DNA from: Actinomycetota bacterium
GTDB lineage: Bacteria > Actinomycetota > Actinomycetes > Propionibacteriales > Propionibacteriaceae
Direction of reading: 5' to 3'
Assembly (NCBI GenBank): GCA_020161755.1
Contig: JAIUOS010000012.1
Location: 48,525-112,524, forward strand
DNA: 64,000 nt
The notes beneath the pieces were generated by a model. The model ran no database searches. It saw only the letters and a program-made list of their open reading frames with translations, and had not been told where the DNA came from. Position 1 is the stretch's first letter. Each line of letters opens with the position of its first letter. The position numbers were made by a program, and so were the translations under genes. This document shows positions 32,324 to 41,098 of the stretch, piece after piece.

Positions 32324-33640
32324 GTGGCAGATCCGGGCGACCGCTGGACGGTGCGGCGCGTCGACGATGCCGCCCCGGACGACCAGGTGCGCAAGGCCGG
32401 ACGCCGACTCGCGATCCCCACACCCTGGAGCGACGTCGGCGTGACCGGCAGCCTGCTGTTCGGTCGCTGCCTTGGCTCGGGCAAGACCCCCTACCAGGTC
32501 TCGATCGACGTGGCCGAGCCGCGCTACAAGTGCACCTGCCCGTCCCGCAAGTTCCCCTGCAAGCACAGCGTCGCGCTGCTCTACCTGTGGGCCGAGGGCC
32601 GCGTCGACGAGACCGGCGTCGCCGACTTCGCCGCCGAGTGGGCCGGACGCTCCGCCGAGCGCACCGCCCGCCGCGAGGCCCCGCCCGCCGAACGGACGCC
32701 CGAGCAGGAGCAGGCCGCCCTGCTGCGCGCCGCCGAACGCGACGCCCGCGTGGACGCCGGCCTCGCCGACCTGTCGCTGTTCCTTCGCGACCTGGTCGGA
32801 CGCGGCCTGGCCGCCGACAGCCAGCACCGTCCGCGCCGGCTCCAGGAGCAGGCCGTCCGGCTCGTCGACGCGCAGGCTCCCGGACTCGCACGGCGGCTCC
32901 ACGACCTGGCCGGGATCACCGACGCGACCCCCGACTGGCCCGCCCGCCTCACCGAGGGCCTGGGCCGCGTCCACCTGCTGGTGCGGGCCTGGCAGAACCG
33001 CGCCACGCTCCCCGACGACCTGGTCGCCACCGTCCGCGCGCACCTCGGCTTCACCCTGCGCTCCGAGGACGTGCTGGCCACCCCCGGCGTCCATGACACC
33101 TGGGTGGTCGTCGGCCTGCGCGACGCCGACGAGGACCGCGTCTCGGTGCGGCGGGTGTGGCTGTGGGGACGCACCACCGGCCGTCCGGCGCTGGTGATGT
33201 TCTTCGCCGCCGGCGGCGCCGCGTTCACCTCCAACCTCTACCCGGGCACCGAACTCGACGCCACCCTGCACTTCTATCCGGGCCGGTCGCCCCTGCGCGC
33301 GGCCGTGGGCGAACGCGACGAGCACGCCCGCGCGGTGGCTCCGTGGACCCCGCCGGCGCTCACCGTGGCCGAGGCGTCCGGGGCCTGGCGGTCGGCCCTG
33401 GCCGGCGACCCCTGGCTCGGGGAGTGGCCGGTGGTTGTCGCCGGATGCCTCCAGAAGGACGTGGCCACCGGCTTCGGGCTGGTGGACGACGCCGGCGACT
33501 CGGTGGCCGTCGTCGGCGACAAGGCGTGGCCCGCGCTCGCCGTGGCCGGCGGTGCGTCCTGCGTGTTCTCCGGGGAGTTGAGCGCGGACGGGCTCCAGGT
33601 GGGCGCGGCCGTCGTCGACGGTGAGCTGGTGGTGCTGTGA
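32324..33640 (+). CDS. SWIM zinc-finger protein
   Basis: The 438-residue protein contains a SWIM zinc-binding motif, C70-x-C72-x6-C79-x-H81, in the sequence YKCTCPSRKFPCKH, within an N-terminal domain of about 110 residues. SWIM fingers bind DNA or proteins. The rest is helical followed by a beta-rich C-terminal region and has no recognised catalytic motif. The GTG at 32324 is preferred: a TAGGGT box at 32310 would put transcription start almost on it (leaderless), and the protein sequence becomes family-like from here. It begins a five-gene operon and its stop overlaps the next start. Confidence 0.83.
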   Translation: MADPGDRWTVRRVDDAAPDDQVRKAGRRLAIPTPWSDVGVTGSLLFGRCLGSGKTPYQVSIDVAEPRYKCTCPSRKFPCKHSVALLYLWAEGRVDETGVADFAAEWAGRSAERTARREAPPAERTPEQEQAALLRAAERDARVDAGLADLSLFLRDLVGRGLAADSQHRPRRLQEQAVRLVDAQAPGLARRLHDLAGITDATPDWPARLTEGLGRVHLLVRAWQNRATLPDDLVATVRAHLGFTLRSEDVLATPGVHDTWVVVGLRDADEDRVSVRRVWLWGRTTGRPALVMFFAAGGAAFTSNLYPGTELDATLHFYPGRSPLRAAVGERDEHARAVAPWTPPALTVAEASGAWRSALAGDPWLGEWPVVVAGCLQKDVATGFGLVDDAGDSVAVVGDKAWPALAVAGGASCVFSGELSADGLQVGAAVVDGELVVL

Positions 33641-35181
33641 TCGACTTCGCCGGCCTCGCCACGGCCGCTGCCGTGGGCACCTCTACCCGTCCGCTGGCCG
33701 CCGCCGACCTGCCCGAGCCGATCCTGGGCGTCGTCCAGGACGCGGACGGGCGTGACCCGGCCGAGGTGCTCCTGGACGCCGCCGCGGGGTACGCCACCGC
33801 CCGCCGGGCGCGCCCCGCGCCGGGCCCGGACCTGCCCGCGCTCGAGCTGCCCGCCCCGTCCCGTCCGCAGGTGCCGGACGCGGTGGTCGCGTTGCTGCAC
33901 CGCATCGCCGGCGCGGGGGCGCTGCGCGAGCCGTTGCAGCGCGAGGCGTTCGCCGCGCTCGCCGCCCGCGGGCTGACGCTGCCCTACCACCTGATGCTGC
34001 CGCTGCTCGCCGAGGTGAACCGGCCCGGCGTGGCCCGCGACGTGGCCGGGCTCCTCGACGCCCGCTGGCGGGCCATCGTCGCCCTCGACCCGGTGTGGCG
34101 GACGGTGCTCGACCGCGGCGCCGGACCGGACGACGCCGCCGACCCGCAGGTGTGGGAGGACGGCAGCGCCGAGCAGCGGGCCGCGTACCTGGCCGCCGTC
34201 CGCCGGTCCGACCCGGCCGCGGGCCGCGCCCTGCTCGACGGCCCGGGGTTCGCCAAGGAGAACGCCGAGACCAGGGAACTGCTCCTGCGCCAGCTCACCC
34301 ACGGCCTCGGCGCCGACGACGAGCCGCTGCTGGAGGCCCGGCTCGACGACCGCGCGAAGGGCGTCCGCGAGCTGGCCGCGGCACTGCTCGCCTGGCTGCC
34401 CGGCTCGGCCTACGTCGCCCGGGCCGAGTCGCTCGCCGGCGCCCACGTCCGGCTCCAGAAACGCCTGCTCCGCGGGCCGCTGACGGTTGTGGCGCCGGTT
34501 CCGGTGACCGCCGCCACCCGCCGCGACCTGTACCGCGAGAAGGACCTGGACAACCAGCCGGCCGAACGGCTGCACCTGTTCGACGTGCTCGGCATCGTGC
34601 CGACCGACCGCTGGCCGTCCCTGGTCGGCGCGACCGCCGCCGACCTGGCGACCGGGCCGGCCGAGTACCTCGACGCGCCGATCGACCTGCGGCCGGCGTT
34701 CGCGGTGGCGGCGATGCGGTGGCGGGACGCCGACCTGGCCGCAGCCCTGGGCGAGGCCGACCCGTCCCTGCTGCCGGTGCTGCTGCCCGTCCTCGAGCCC
34801 GGGTTGCGGGACCGGCTGGTGGTCGATGCCCTGGCCGGGGAGACCGGCGCCCAGCTGGTCACCCTGATCGTCCCGCAGCCGATGAGCCCGACGGTCGCGG
34901 TCGCCGCGCTCGACGTGATCGGCCGGCTCGCCCTCCAGCGCGACCAGGCCTACCGGGCGTCCGAACTGCTGACCGCCGTCGGCCGCCACGCCGATCCGCT
35001 CGCCGCGCCCGCCCTCCTCGACGGGCTGGCCGACCTCTCCGGGCGGCTCCCGGAGAAGCCGCCGGTTGTGGTCAAGGACGGCATCCGCGCCGCGTCCACC
35101 GCCCTCCAGCTCCGGCAGGCCCTCGCCGAGGCCCTGCTCGCCTACCCGCTGCTCACGCCCGAAGCCGACCCGAAAGGCTGA
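33637..35181 (+). CDS. DUF5691-like helical protein of the MoxR/VWA cassette
   Basis: The 514-residue protein has no catalytic motif that I recognise. It is almost entirely helical with repeating Leu/Ala-rich segments (AFAALAARGLTLPYHLMLPLLAEV, split across repeats; ELLLRQLTHGLG; GVRELAAALLAWLPGSAY; PVLLPVLEPGLRDRLV), suggesting a HEAT/ARM-type solenoid. In other actinobacteria the gene at this position, between a SWIM gene and a MoxR gene, is catalogued as DUF5691; that link is from memory and needs a Pfam search. It begins at a GTG overlapping the SWIM stop, so it is made in step with it. A scaffold role is inferred. Confidence 0.75.
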   Translation: MIDFAGLATAAAVGTSTRPLAAADLPEPILGVVQDADGRDPAEVLLDAAAGYATARRARPAPGPDLPALELPAPSRPQVPDAVVALLHRIAGAGALREPLQREAFAALAARGLTLPYHLMLPLLAEVNRPGVARDVAGLLDARWRAIVALDPVWRTVLDRGAGPDDAADPQVWEDGSAEQRAAYLAAVRRSDPAAGRALLDGPGFAKENAETRELLLRQLTHGLGADDEPLLEARLDDRAKGVRELAAALLAWLPGSAYVARAESLAGAHVRLQKRLLRGPLTVVAPVPVTAATRRDLYREKDLDNQPAERLHLFDVLGIVPTDRWPSLVGATAADLATGPAEYLDAPIDLRPAFAVAAMRWRDADLAAALGEADPSLLPVLLPVLEPGLRDRLVVDALAGETGAQLVTLIVPQPMSPTVAVAALDVIGRLALQRDQAYRASELLTAVGRHADPLAAPALLDGLADLSGRLPEKPPVVVKDGIRAASTALQLRQALAEALLAYPLLTPEADPKG

Positions 35182-35184
35182 CCC

Positions 35185-36285
35185 ATGACCGAGCCCACAC
35201 CCGCCGACGCCGCCCTCCGGCCGCACGCCGAGCAGCTCTACGCCGACGAGCTCGCCGCGCTGGCGCGCGCGGACGACCGGCCGCGTCCGGCCAACTGGCG
35301 GCTGTCGCCGTGGGCGGTGGTGACGTACGTGGTCGGCGGCACCCTGCCGGACGGGACGCAGATCTCCACCAAGTACGTGGGCAACCGGCGGCTGGTCGAG
35401 ATCGCGGTCGCCACCCTGGCCACCGACCGCGCGCTGCTGCTGCTCGGCGTCCCCGGCACCGCGAAGTCGTGGCTGTCCGAACACCTGTCGGCGGCGATCA
35501 GCGGCGACTCGACGCTGGTCGTGCAGGGCACGGCGGGGACGGCGGAGGAGGCCGTCCGCTACGGCTGGAACTACGCGCAGCTGCTCGCGTCCGGGCCGTC
35601 GTTCGACGCGCTCGTGCCCAGCCCGGTGATGCTCGGCATGCAGCGCGGCGCGATCGTGCGGGTCGAGGAGCTGACCCGCATGCCCAGCGACGTGCAGGAC
35701 GCCCTGATCACCGTGCTCAGCGAGAAGACGCTGCCGGTGCCCGAACTGACCGGCGAGGTGCAGGCGCGCACGGGGTTCAACCTGATCGCGACCGCCAACG
35801 ACCGCGACCGCGGCGTGAACGACCTGTCCAGCGCGCTGCGGCGGCGGTTCAACACCGTGATCCTGCCGCTGCCCGACAGCGTCGACGCCGAGGTCGCGAT
35901 CGTCACCCAGCGGGTCGGCGACCTCGGCACCGCCCTGCAACTGCCCAGCCCCGACCACGCCGCGGACGAGATCCGCCGGGTCGTGACGATCTTCCGGGAG
36001 CTCCGCGCGGGGCAGACCCTGGACGGGCGGACCGCGGTCAAGTCGCCGTCCGGGACGCTGTCGACGGCGGAGGCGATCTCGGTCGTGACCCACGGCCTGG
36101 CGCTCGCCGCCCACTTCGGCGACGGGCTGCTGCGGGCGCCCGACGTCGCCGGCGGGATCATCGGCGCGGTCGTGAAGGAGGCGGTCACCGACCAGGTCGT
36201 GTGGAACGAGTACCTGGAGACCGTCGTCCGTGAACGCGCCGACTGGAAGGACTTCTACCGCGCCGCCCGCGAGGTGAGCCGGTGA
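35185..36285 (+). CDS. MoxR-type AAA+ ATPase
   Basis: The 366-residue ATPase has Walker A GVPGTAKS (88-95), a Walker B-like strand IVRVEELTRMP in which the usual DE is VEE, sensor 1 in NLIATANDRDRGVN, and an arginine finger in LSSALRRRF. MoxR proteins act as chaperone-like unfoldases that load or remodel partner proteins, classically with a VWA-domain protein. Both partners are here: the VWA gene lies two genes downstream. It starts 3 bp after the preceding stop and overlaps the next gene by 4 bp. The replaced Walker B Asp deserves checking, since it may alter hydrolysis. Confidence 0.9.
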   Translation: MTEPTPADAALRPHAEQLYADELAALARADDRPRPANWRLSPWAVVTYVVGGTLPDGTQISTKYVGNRRLVEIAVATLATDRALLLLGVPGTAKSWLSEHLSAAISGDSTLVVQGTAGTAEEAVRYGWNYAQLLASGPSFDALVPSPVMLGMQRGAIVRVEELTRMPSDVQDALITVLSEKTLPVPELTGEVQARTGFNLIATANDRDRGVNDLSSALRRRFNTVILPLPDSVDAEVAIVTQRVGDLGTALQLPSPDHAADEIRRVVTIFRELRAGQTLDGRTAVKSPSGTLSTAEAISVVTHGLALAAHFGDGLLRAPDVAGGIIGAVVKEAVTDQVVWNEYLETVVRERADWKDFYRAAREVSR

Positions 36286-38564
36286 CCGACCCGGTGGCCG
36301 CGCCACCCGTCCGCGTCCTCGGGGTTCGCCACCACGGCCCCGGGTCGGCGCGTGCGGTGGAGCGGGCGCTCACCGACTACGCGCCGGACTGCGTCCTGAT
36401 CGAGGGACCCGCGGACGCCGACCCGCTGCTCGCCTGGGTGGCCGACCCCGACCTCGTGCCGCCGGTCGCGATCCTCGCCTGGGACACCACCGATCCCGGG
36501 CGCTCCTCGTTCTGGCCGATGGCGGCCTTCTCGCCGGAGTGGCAGGCGCTCACGTGGGCCGCGCGGGCCGGGGTTCCCGTCCGGTTCATCGACCTGCCCA
36601 GCACCCTCAGCCTGGCCGCGGAGGAGCCCGTCGTGACCGAGCCGGACGGGGACGCCGACCCGGCCCCGGTGCCCGGGGACGACCCCACGACCACAGCACC
36701 GGCTCCCGAGACCGCTGCGGAAGAGCCGGCGGAGCCTCCCGTCCGCACCGACCCGATCGCCCGGCTCGCCGCCGCAGCGGGCTTCGACGACCCCGAGGCG
36801 TGGTGGGACGACGCGGTCGAACTCCGCAGCGCGGGCGACCCGTTCGACGCCCTCCTCGAGGCGATGGGCGAGCTGCGCGCGCTGACGCCGGAGGACGACC
36901 CCGAGACCCAGCGCCGGGAGGCGCACATGCGGCAGCAGTTGCGCGCGGCGACGAAGGCCGGCCACCAGCGGATCGCCGTCGTCTGCGGTGCCTGGCACGC
37001 CCCGGCCCTGGCCGGGAAACTGCCCCCCGCCACGGCGGACGCCAAGCTGCTGGCCGGGGCGAAGAAGGCGAAGACCGAGCTCACCTGGGTGCCGTGGACG
37101 CATTCGCGGCTCGCGTTCGCGTCCGGGTACGGCGCCGGCGTGGCCTCGCCGGGCTGGTACGCCCACCTGTTCCGCACCGACGACGCCCCGGTTGCGCGCT
37201 GGTTCAGCGGCGTCGCGGCGGTGCTGCGCGAGCACGACCTGCCGGTGAGCACCGCGGGCGTGATCGAGGCCGTCCGCCTCGCCGGGGCGCTCGCCGCGCT
37301 GCGGGGCCGTCCGGTGCCGGGGCTCAGCGAGGTGACCGAGGCCACGTGGTCGGTGCTGTGCGACGGCAACCCGGTGCTGCTCGAACTCGTCACCCGCGAG
37401 GCCGTGGTCGGGGAGTCGATGGGCGAGGTGCCGGACGGCGTCCCGACCGTCCCGCTGGACACCGACCTGCGCACCCGGGCGCGAGCGTTGCGGCTGAAGT
37501 TCGAGGCCGCCGAGAAGGTCCTGACGCTGGACCTGCGCAAGCCCGGCGACCTCGCGAAGTCGCGGTTCCTGCGCCAGCTCGGGATCCTCGCGATCCCGTG
37601 GGCGGTGCCGGCCGAGGCCCGTTCCACCGGCACCTTCAAGGAGGTCTGGACGCTGGAGTGGAAGCCGGAGTTCGCCGTCCGGATCATCGACGCGGCCCGG
37701 CGCGGCAACACAGTGGCGAGCGCCGCGACCGCCGCGATCCTGGAGGACACCACCGGGCTCGCGACCGTGACCAGCGCGGTCGAGCGGGCGCTGCTCGCCG
37801 GGCTGGACGACGCGCTGCCGCCGCTGCTCGCCGTCCTCGACGAGCGGGCCGCGCACGAGGCCGACATCACTCGCCTGCTGGACGCGGTCCCGCCGCTGGC
37901 GCGGGTGCAGCGGTACGGCGACGTCCGCGGCACCGACACCACCCGGCTGGCGGACGTGGCCCGCGCGGTGCTCGAGCGCGGCTGCGCAGGGCTGCCGGCC
38001 GCGGCCAGCGGGCTCTCCGACGACGCGGCCGCCGAACTGCGCCGCGCGATCGACGCGGTCGCGGCCTCGATCTCGCTGCTCGACCCCGACACCCGCGAGC
38101 TGTGGACGCTGTCGCTGCTGGAGTGCGCGGACCGGCGCGACGTGCCCGGCACGATCGCCGGGCGGCTCGTCCGGCTGCTGACCGACGGGGGCCGCATCGA
38201 CCACGACGAAGCGGCGGGACGCCTGTGGCGGGTGCTGTCCCGGGCGACCGAGCCGGCGGGGCAGGCGAACTGGGTCGAGGGATTCCTCGGCGGCAACCCG
38301 ATGCTGCTCATCCACGACCACCAGGTGCTGCGGATCCTCGACGAGTGGGTGGTCGGCATCAACCCGGAGGCGTTCGGGGACGTCCTGCCCAGCCTGCGGC
38401 GCACCTTCGGCGGCTGGCCGGAGGCCGCGCGGCGCCAGCTCGCGTCCGCCATTTCGGGGTTGGACCGCAGCGGCACCGCTAGCGCGAGCGAGGCGGAGGA
38501 CTTCAGCGACGTGGCCGACCTGCTCGCGGTGGTCGCCATGATCCTGCGGGAGGGGAGCCGATGA
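36282..38564 (+). CDS. DUF5682-like protein with TraB/TIKI-type motifs
   Basis: The 760-residue protein has an N-terminal module with GVRHHGPGS (14-22), LIEGPAD (39-45), an acidic Pro/Glu/Asp-rich linker (about 116-150) and CGAWHAPAL (235-243). Two GxxH motifs plus an EGP between them are the signature of the TraB/TIKI/GumN superfamily of metal-dependent hydrolases, so this half may be a protease or esterase; the assignment is by motif only. The C-terminal half is helical and rich in Leu/Asp, like a solenoid. In known cassettes with SWIM, MoxR and VWA genes this family is catalogued as DUF5682 (from memory). The start overlaps the MoxR stop (GTGA). Confidence 0.8.
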   Translation: MTDPVAAPPVRVLGVRHHGPGSARAVERALTDYAPDCVLIEGPADADPLLAWVADPDLVPPVAILAWDTTDPGRSSFWPMAAFSPEWQALTWAARAGVPVRFIDLPSTLSLAAEEPVVTEPDGDADPAPVPGDDPTTTAPAPETAAEEPAEPPVRTDPIARLAAAAGFDDPEAWWDDAVELRSAGDPFDALLEAMGELRALTPEDDPETQRREAHMRQQLRAATKAGHQRIAVVCGAWHAPALAGKLPPATADAKLLAGAKKAKTELTWVPWTHSRLAFASGYGAGVASPGWYAHLFRTDDAPVARWFSGVAAVLREHDLPVSTAGVIEAVRLAGALAALRGRPVPGLSEVTEATWSVLCDGNPVLLELVTREAVVGESMGEVPDGVPTVPLDTDLRTRARALRLKFEAAEKVLTLDLRKPGDLAKSRFLRQLGILAIPWAVPAEARSTGTFKEVWTLEWKPEFAVRIIDAARRGNTVASAATAAILEDTTGLATVTSAVERALLAGLDDALPPLLAVLDERAAHEADITRLLDAVPPLARVQRYGDVRGTDTTRLADVARAVLERGCAGLPAAASGLSDDAAAELRRAIDAVAASISLLDPDTRELWTLSLLECADRRDVPGTIAGRLVRLLTDGGRIDHDEAAGRLWRVLSRATEPAGQANWVEGFLGGNPMLLIHDHQVLRILDEWVVGINPEAFGDVLPSLRRTFGGWPEAARRQLASAISGLDRSGTASASEAEDFSDVADLLAVVAMILREGSR

Positions 38565-39730
38565 CCGACGACGCCGAACGCACCCAGCGGTGGCGGCTGA
38601 TCCTCGGCACCGAGCCCGAGGGGCACGCCAAGGTGGCGCTGACCACCGAGCAGCAGGCGATGGACGCCGCCCTCGCCGCGCTCTACGACGCCGCCGAGGA
38701 GGGTACCGGGGAGCGGAGGGCGGGCCTCGGCTCGTCCGCGCCGCGGGTGGCACGGTGGCTCGGCGACATCCGCACGTACTTCCCGACCCGGGTCGTCCAG
38801 GTGATGCAGGCGGACGCGATCGAGCGGCTGGGGCTGCGACGGCTGCTGCTGGAGCCCGAGATGCTGGCGACGGTCGAGCCCGACGTGCACCTGGTGGCGA
38901 CGCTGGCGAGCCTTCGCGGGGTGATCCCCGAGCAGTCCCGGGCGACCGCGCGCCAGGTGGTCGCAAAGGTGGCCCAGGACGTCGAGCGCCGGCTCGCCGA
39001 CCGGGTGCGACAGGCCGTGCGGGGGGCGCTGAACCGGGCGAACCGGGTGGCCCGTCCGCGGCACGGCGACATCGACTGGAACCGGACGATCCGGGCCAAC
39101 CTCAAGCACTACCAGGCCGCGTACCGGACGGTGGTGCCGGAGCGGCTGATCGGGTTCGGACGGCGGCAGCAGGGCGTCCAGCGGGAGGTCGTGCTGTGCG
39201 TGGACCAGTCCGGCTCGATGGCCAGCTCGGTGGTGTACGCGTCGATCCTGGCGAGCGTGATGGCCACGATCCGGGCGCTCAAGACGTCGCTGGTGGTGTA
39301 CGACACCGCGGTGGTCGACCTGACCGAGCAGCTCAGCGACCCGGTGGACGTGATCTTCGGCACCCAGCTGGGCGGCGGTACCGACACCACGCCCGCGCTG
39401 GAGTACTGCCAGAAGCTGATCACCTCTCCGCCCCGCACGGTGCTGCTGCTGATCACCGACCTGTACGACTCCGCCCCCGACCGGATGCTCGCGAAGCTGG
39501 ACGAGCTGAAGGCGTCCGGCGTCGTGCCGGTGGTGCTGCTGGCCCTGTCCGACGACGGCAAGCCCAGCTACTCGGCCGAGACCGCCCAGCAGATCGCCGA
39601 CCTCGGCATCCCCGCGTTCGCCTGTACCCCGGACGCCTTCCCCGAGCTGATCGCCCTGGCGATCGGCCACGGCGACATCGGCAGCTGGGCCCAGAAGGCC
39701 GAGGCCTCCGCCGCCCACGGGGACGCCTGA
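38561..39730 (+). CDS. VWA-domain (CoxE-like) protein, MoxR partner
   Basis: The 389-residue protein has a helical N-terminal half and a C-terminal von Willebrand A domain with a complete MIDAS: DQSGS (D215, S217, S219), T274 in GGGTDT and D300 in LITDLYD. Such proteins bind Mg and contact targets that a MoxR ATPase then remodels, as in CoxE/CoxD or VWA/RavA pairs. There is no signal peptide, so the complex is cytoplasmic. It is the last gene of the cassette, overlapping the previous gene by 4 bp, and is followed by a double hairpin. Confidence 0.9.
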   Translation: MTDDAERTQRWRLILGTEPEGHAKVALTTEQQAMDAALAALYDAAEEGTGERRAGLGSSAPRVARWLGDIRTYFPTRVVQVMQADAIERLGLRRLLLEPEMLATVEPDVHLVATLASLRGVIPEQSRATARQVVAKVAQDVERRLADRVRQAVRGALNRANRVARPRHGDIDWNRTIRANLKHYQAAYRTVVPERLIGFGRRQQGVQREVVLCVDQSGSMASSVVYASILASVMATIRALKTSLVVYDTAVVDLTEQLSDPVDVIFGTQLGGGTDTTPALEYCQKLITSPPRTVLLLITDLYDSAPDRMLAKLDELKASGVVPVVLLALSDDGKPSYSAETAQQIADLGIPAFACTPDAFPELIALAIGHGDIGSWAQKAEASAAHGDA

Positions 39731-39799
39731 CCCCCCGTCCGCCTCCGTCCACTCCGTCCCGCCCTCTTCCCCGGCCTCCCGTCCGCCCCGCCTCTCCCG

Positions 39800-39869
39800 C
39801 AAACGCCCCCGAAGTTGACAAACGCCCCCGAAATTTCGGGGGCGTTTGTGAGTTTCGGGGGCGTTTGTG
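39800..39869. terminator. Double-hairpin bidirectional terminator, family B copy 1
   Basis: Four copies of the 12-mer AAACGCCCCCGA or its complement are arranged as two nested inverted repeats: an inner hairpin with CCCCCGAAATTTCGGGGG at its centre and outer arms at 39800-39813 and 39854-39869. It lies between the convergent ends of the VWA and ROK genes. The near-identical element at 51001-51070 also lies at a convergent junction. Confidence 0.8.
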
Positions 39870-39928
39870 GCGGGGACCCGGGGGCGGAGGCGGCGGGAGC
39901 CTGGCGGATCGGCGGAGGCCGGACGGAA

Positions 39929-41098
39929 CTACCCCGGGACGGACGCGGACTCGCTCAGCCGGGCGTCGATCGCCTCGGCGGAGAAGACCTGGTCGACCAC
40001 CACCCGGCTCATGCCGATGATGGCGGCGTCCTCACCGAGGGCGCCCAGGCGGACGTCGAGGTGACGGGTGGCGCGGGGCAGCGACAGCGTGTACAGCGTC
40101 TCCCGGATGCCGCCGATCAGGGCCGAGGACGCCAGGTCGCCACTGATCAGCAGCACACCCGGATTGAGCATGCACACCAGGGTGGAGACCACCTTGCCGA
40201 TCTCGCGGCCCGCGTCGTGGGTCAGTCGGGTCGCTTCGGGCAGGCCCTCCGCCAGCAGCCGCTCCACGTCCCGCCCGGACCGCGCCGGGATCCCCAGCGC
40301 GGAGAGCGCCCGGGCGACCGCGCGTCCGCTGGCCACGGCGGCCAGGCACCCGCGCGCGCCGCACTGGCACTCGGCGTCGGGGTGTTCGGCGAGGCGGACG
40401 TGGCCGATGTCGCCGGCGCCGCCGTCGATGCCGCGGTAGAGGCTGCCGTCGATGACGATCCCGGTGCCGATGCCCGTCGAGACCTTCACCAGGCACAACG
40501 CCCGACAGTTCGGGTACCCGGTCACCTGCTCACCCAGCGCCATCGCGTCCGCGTCGTTCTCGACGAACACCGGGACGGGGAGGATGTCGCGAAGGTGTTC
40601 GGTGATCGGGTAGGCGTCCCAGCCCGGCATGATCGGCGGCTGGGACGGCCGCCAGGTCACCGGGTCGATGGGGCTCGGGATGCTGATTCCGAACCCGCTC
40701 ACCCGGGCCGCATCGACGCCGTGGCGCTTCAGGAGCCCCCGGACGGCGTCGCCGATCGTGTTCAGCACCAGTTCGGGGCCGTCGGAGACCGCGGTCGCGC
40801 ACTCCTCCACGGCCAGGATGTGTCCGGCGAGGTCGGTGATCGCCACCCGCGAGTGGTTGGTGTCGACCGCGGCCGAGACCACCGTCGAGTGCTCGGCATT
40901 GAACTCGAGCCGCTTGGGCATGCGTCCGCCGGTGTGCTTCTCCCCGCGGCCCTCCCGGATCAGCTGGGCTTCGAGAAGCAGGTCGACGCGTTGCGCCACG
41001 GTCATCCGCGACAGGCCGGTGACGTCGACGATGTCGCCGCGCGTGCGCACCTTGCCGTGCCGGATCAGGCTGAGAACGTCTCCGGGTCCCGGGGGCAT
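39929..41098 (-). CDS. ROK-family transcription regulator
   Basis: The 389-residue ROK protein joins an N-terminal winged helix (GDIVDVTGLSRMTVAQRVDLLL) to a sugar-kinase-like domain with GFGISIPSP, VENDADAMALGE, the glycine loop STGIGTGIVIDG and the zinc motif CQCGARGCL. These are the features of XylR/NagC-type repressors. The ATG at 41098 follows GGAAGGAG. It overlaps the ADP-ribosylglycohydrolase gene by 34 bp and ends the minus-strand operon, so it is co-transcribed with the importer it probably controls through the operator at 45778-45808. Confidence 0.9.
   Translation of the reverse strand: MPPGPGDVLSLIRHGKVRTRGDIVDVTGLSRMTVAQRVDLLLEAQLIREGRGEKHTGGRMPKRLEFNAEHSTVVSAAVDTNHSRVAITDLAGHILAVEECATAVSDGPELVLNTIGDAVRGLLKRHGVDAARVSGFGISIPSPIDPVTWRPSQPPIMPGWDAYPITEHLRDILPVPVFVENDADAMALGEQVTGYPNCRALCLVKVSTGIGTGIVIDGSLYRGIDGGAGDIGHVRLAEHPDAECQCGARGCLAAVASGRAVARALSALGIPARSGRDVERLLAEGLPEATRLTHDAGREIGKVVSTLVCMLNPGVLLISGDLASSALIGGIRETLYTLSLPRATRHLDVRLGALGEDAAIIGMSRVVVDQVFSAEAIDARLSESASVPG

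Noticed and set aside
33274..36306. A 1010-codon minus-strand open frame opposite the SWIM, DUF5691 and MoxR genes
   Set aside because: Its product is Gly/Arg/Val-rich low-complexity sequence with no domain. It is the mirror of strongly biased third positions in the real plus-strand genes.
36377..39802. A 1141-codon minus-strand open frame opposite the DUF5682 and VWA genes
   Set aside because: Shadow frame with Ser/Arg/Ala-rich repeats and no motif; the plus-strand genes have catalytic motifs and coupled starts.
39800..39869. Repeated AAACGCCCCCGA blocks as a CRISPR array
   Set aside because: Only four short blocks, alternating in orientation, with no unique spacers of constant length and no cas genes. 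They form hairpins instead.
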